Part shown: positions 63,848 through 64,000 of the stretch, in pieces
Numbering within the stretch: position 1 is the first letter of the stretch
How the letters are laid out: every line of letters starts with the position of its first letter
DNA from: Dyella sp. C9
GTDB lineage: Bacteria > Pseudomonadota > Gammaproteobacteria > Xanthomonadales > Rhodanobacteraceae
Length of the DNA: 64,000 nucleotides
NCBI RefSeq assembly: GCF_003332825.1
Contig: NZ_QIRF01000005.1
Span: forward strand, 28,058 to 92,057
Direction of reading: 5' to 3'
The notes under the pieces: generated by a model
Told to the model about the DNA's origin: nothing
Database searches by the model: none
The model's input: the letters and a program-made list of their open reading frames with translations, nothing else
Program-made: the position numbers and the translations under genes

Positions 63848-64000
<153 letters not shown>

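Overview
The window is a GC-rich stretch of a gammaproteobacterial chromosome. Its gene order and protein sequences best fit the Xanthomonadales, most likely a Rhodanobacteraceae member (Rhodanobacter/Dyella/Luteibacter/Frateuria type). This placement is inferred from synteny (map/rpsB-tsf-pyrH-frr-uppS-cdsA-dxr-rseP-bamA-lpxD-fabZ-lpxA-lpxB-rnhB...dnaE-accA), a plant-type (class II) DAHP synthase, and dispersed REP-like repeats; no database search was run. I found no phage, plasmid, transposase, CRISPR array, rRNA or tRNA.

Layout. 1-1216 (minus): the 5' end of glnD, a terminator, then map. 1563-16358 (plus): the translation and envelope block rpsB-tsf, pyrH, frr-uppS-cdsA-dxr-rseP, bamA, then lpxD-fabZ-lpxA-lpxB-rnhB. 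It links ribosome recycling and elongation, isoprenoid and undecaprenyl-phosphate supply, phospholipid activation, outer-membrane protein assembly and lipid A synthesis. 16359-19200: an accessory insertion (68-aa small protein, APC amino-acid permease, TlpA-like thioredoxin) between rnhB and dnaE. 19299-28510 (plus): dnaE, accA, a NYN-LOTUS protein overlapping tilS, xseB-ispA, and a secreted Gly/Met-rich protein. 28550-40438: DUF4870 protein, pmbA divergent from DUF1653-darP, a YeiH-type exporter coupled to a Cys-rich small protein, and rng-yhdP-tldD. 40629-49101: DNA glycosylase, LysR regulator divergent from an NAD-dependent epimerase, a two-gene cytochrome c operon, a MASE1 sensor-like protein, and dsbB coupled to class II DAHP synthase. 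49376-63380 (minus): the S10-spc-alpha ribosomal superoperon from rpsJ to rplQ, with secY and rpoA. 63848-64000: the 3' end of tuf.

Most of the window is conserved housekeeping sequence. The features most worth attention are in the gaps. The four longest spacers inside the ribosomal superoperon (rpoA-rplQ, rpsN-rpsH, rpsE-rplR, rplR-rplF) each carry one or more near-perfect hairpins, and the rpsN-rpsH gap also has a good promoter. Other points are a 74-aa Cys-rich protein translationally coupled to the YeiH exporter, a MASE1 sensor without a recognisable histidine box, a 16-bp perfect palindrome after rnhB, and a REP family whose best copy is a 26-bp perfect inverted repeat.
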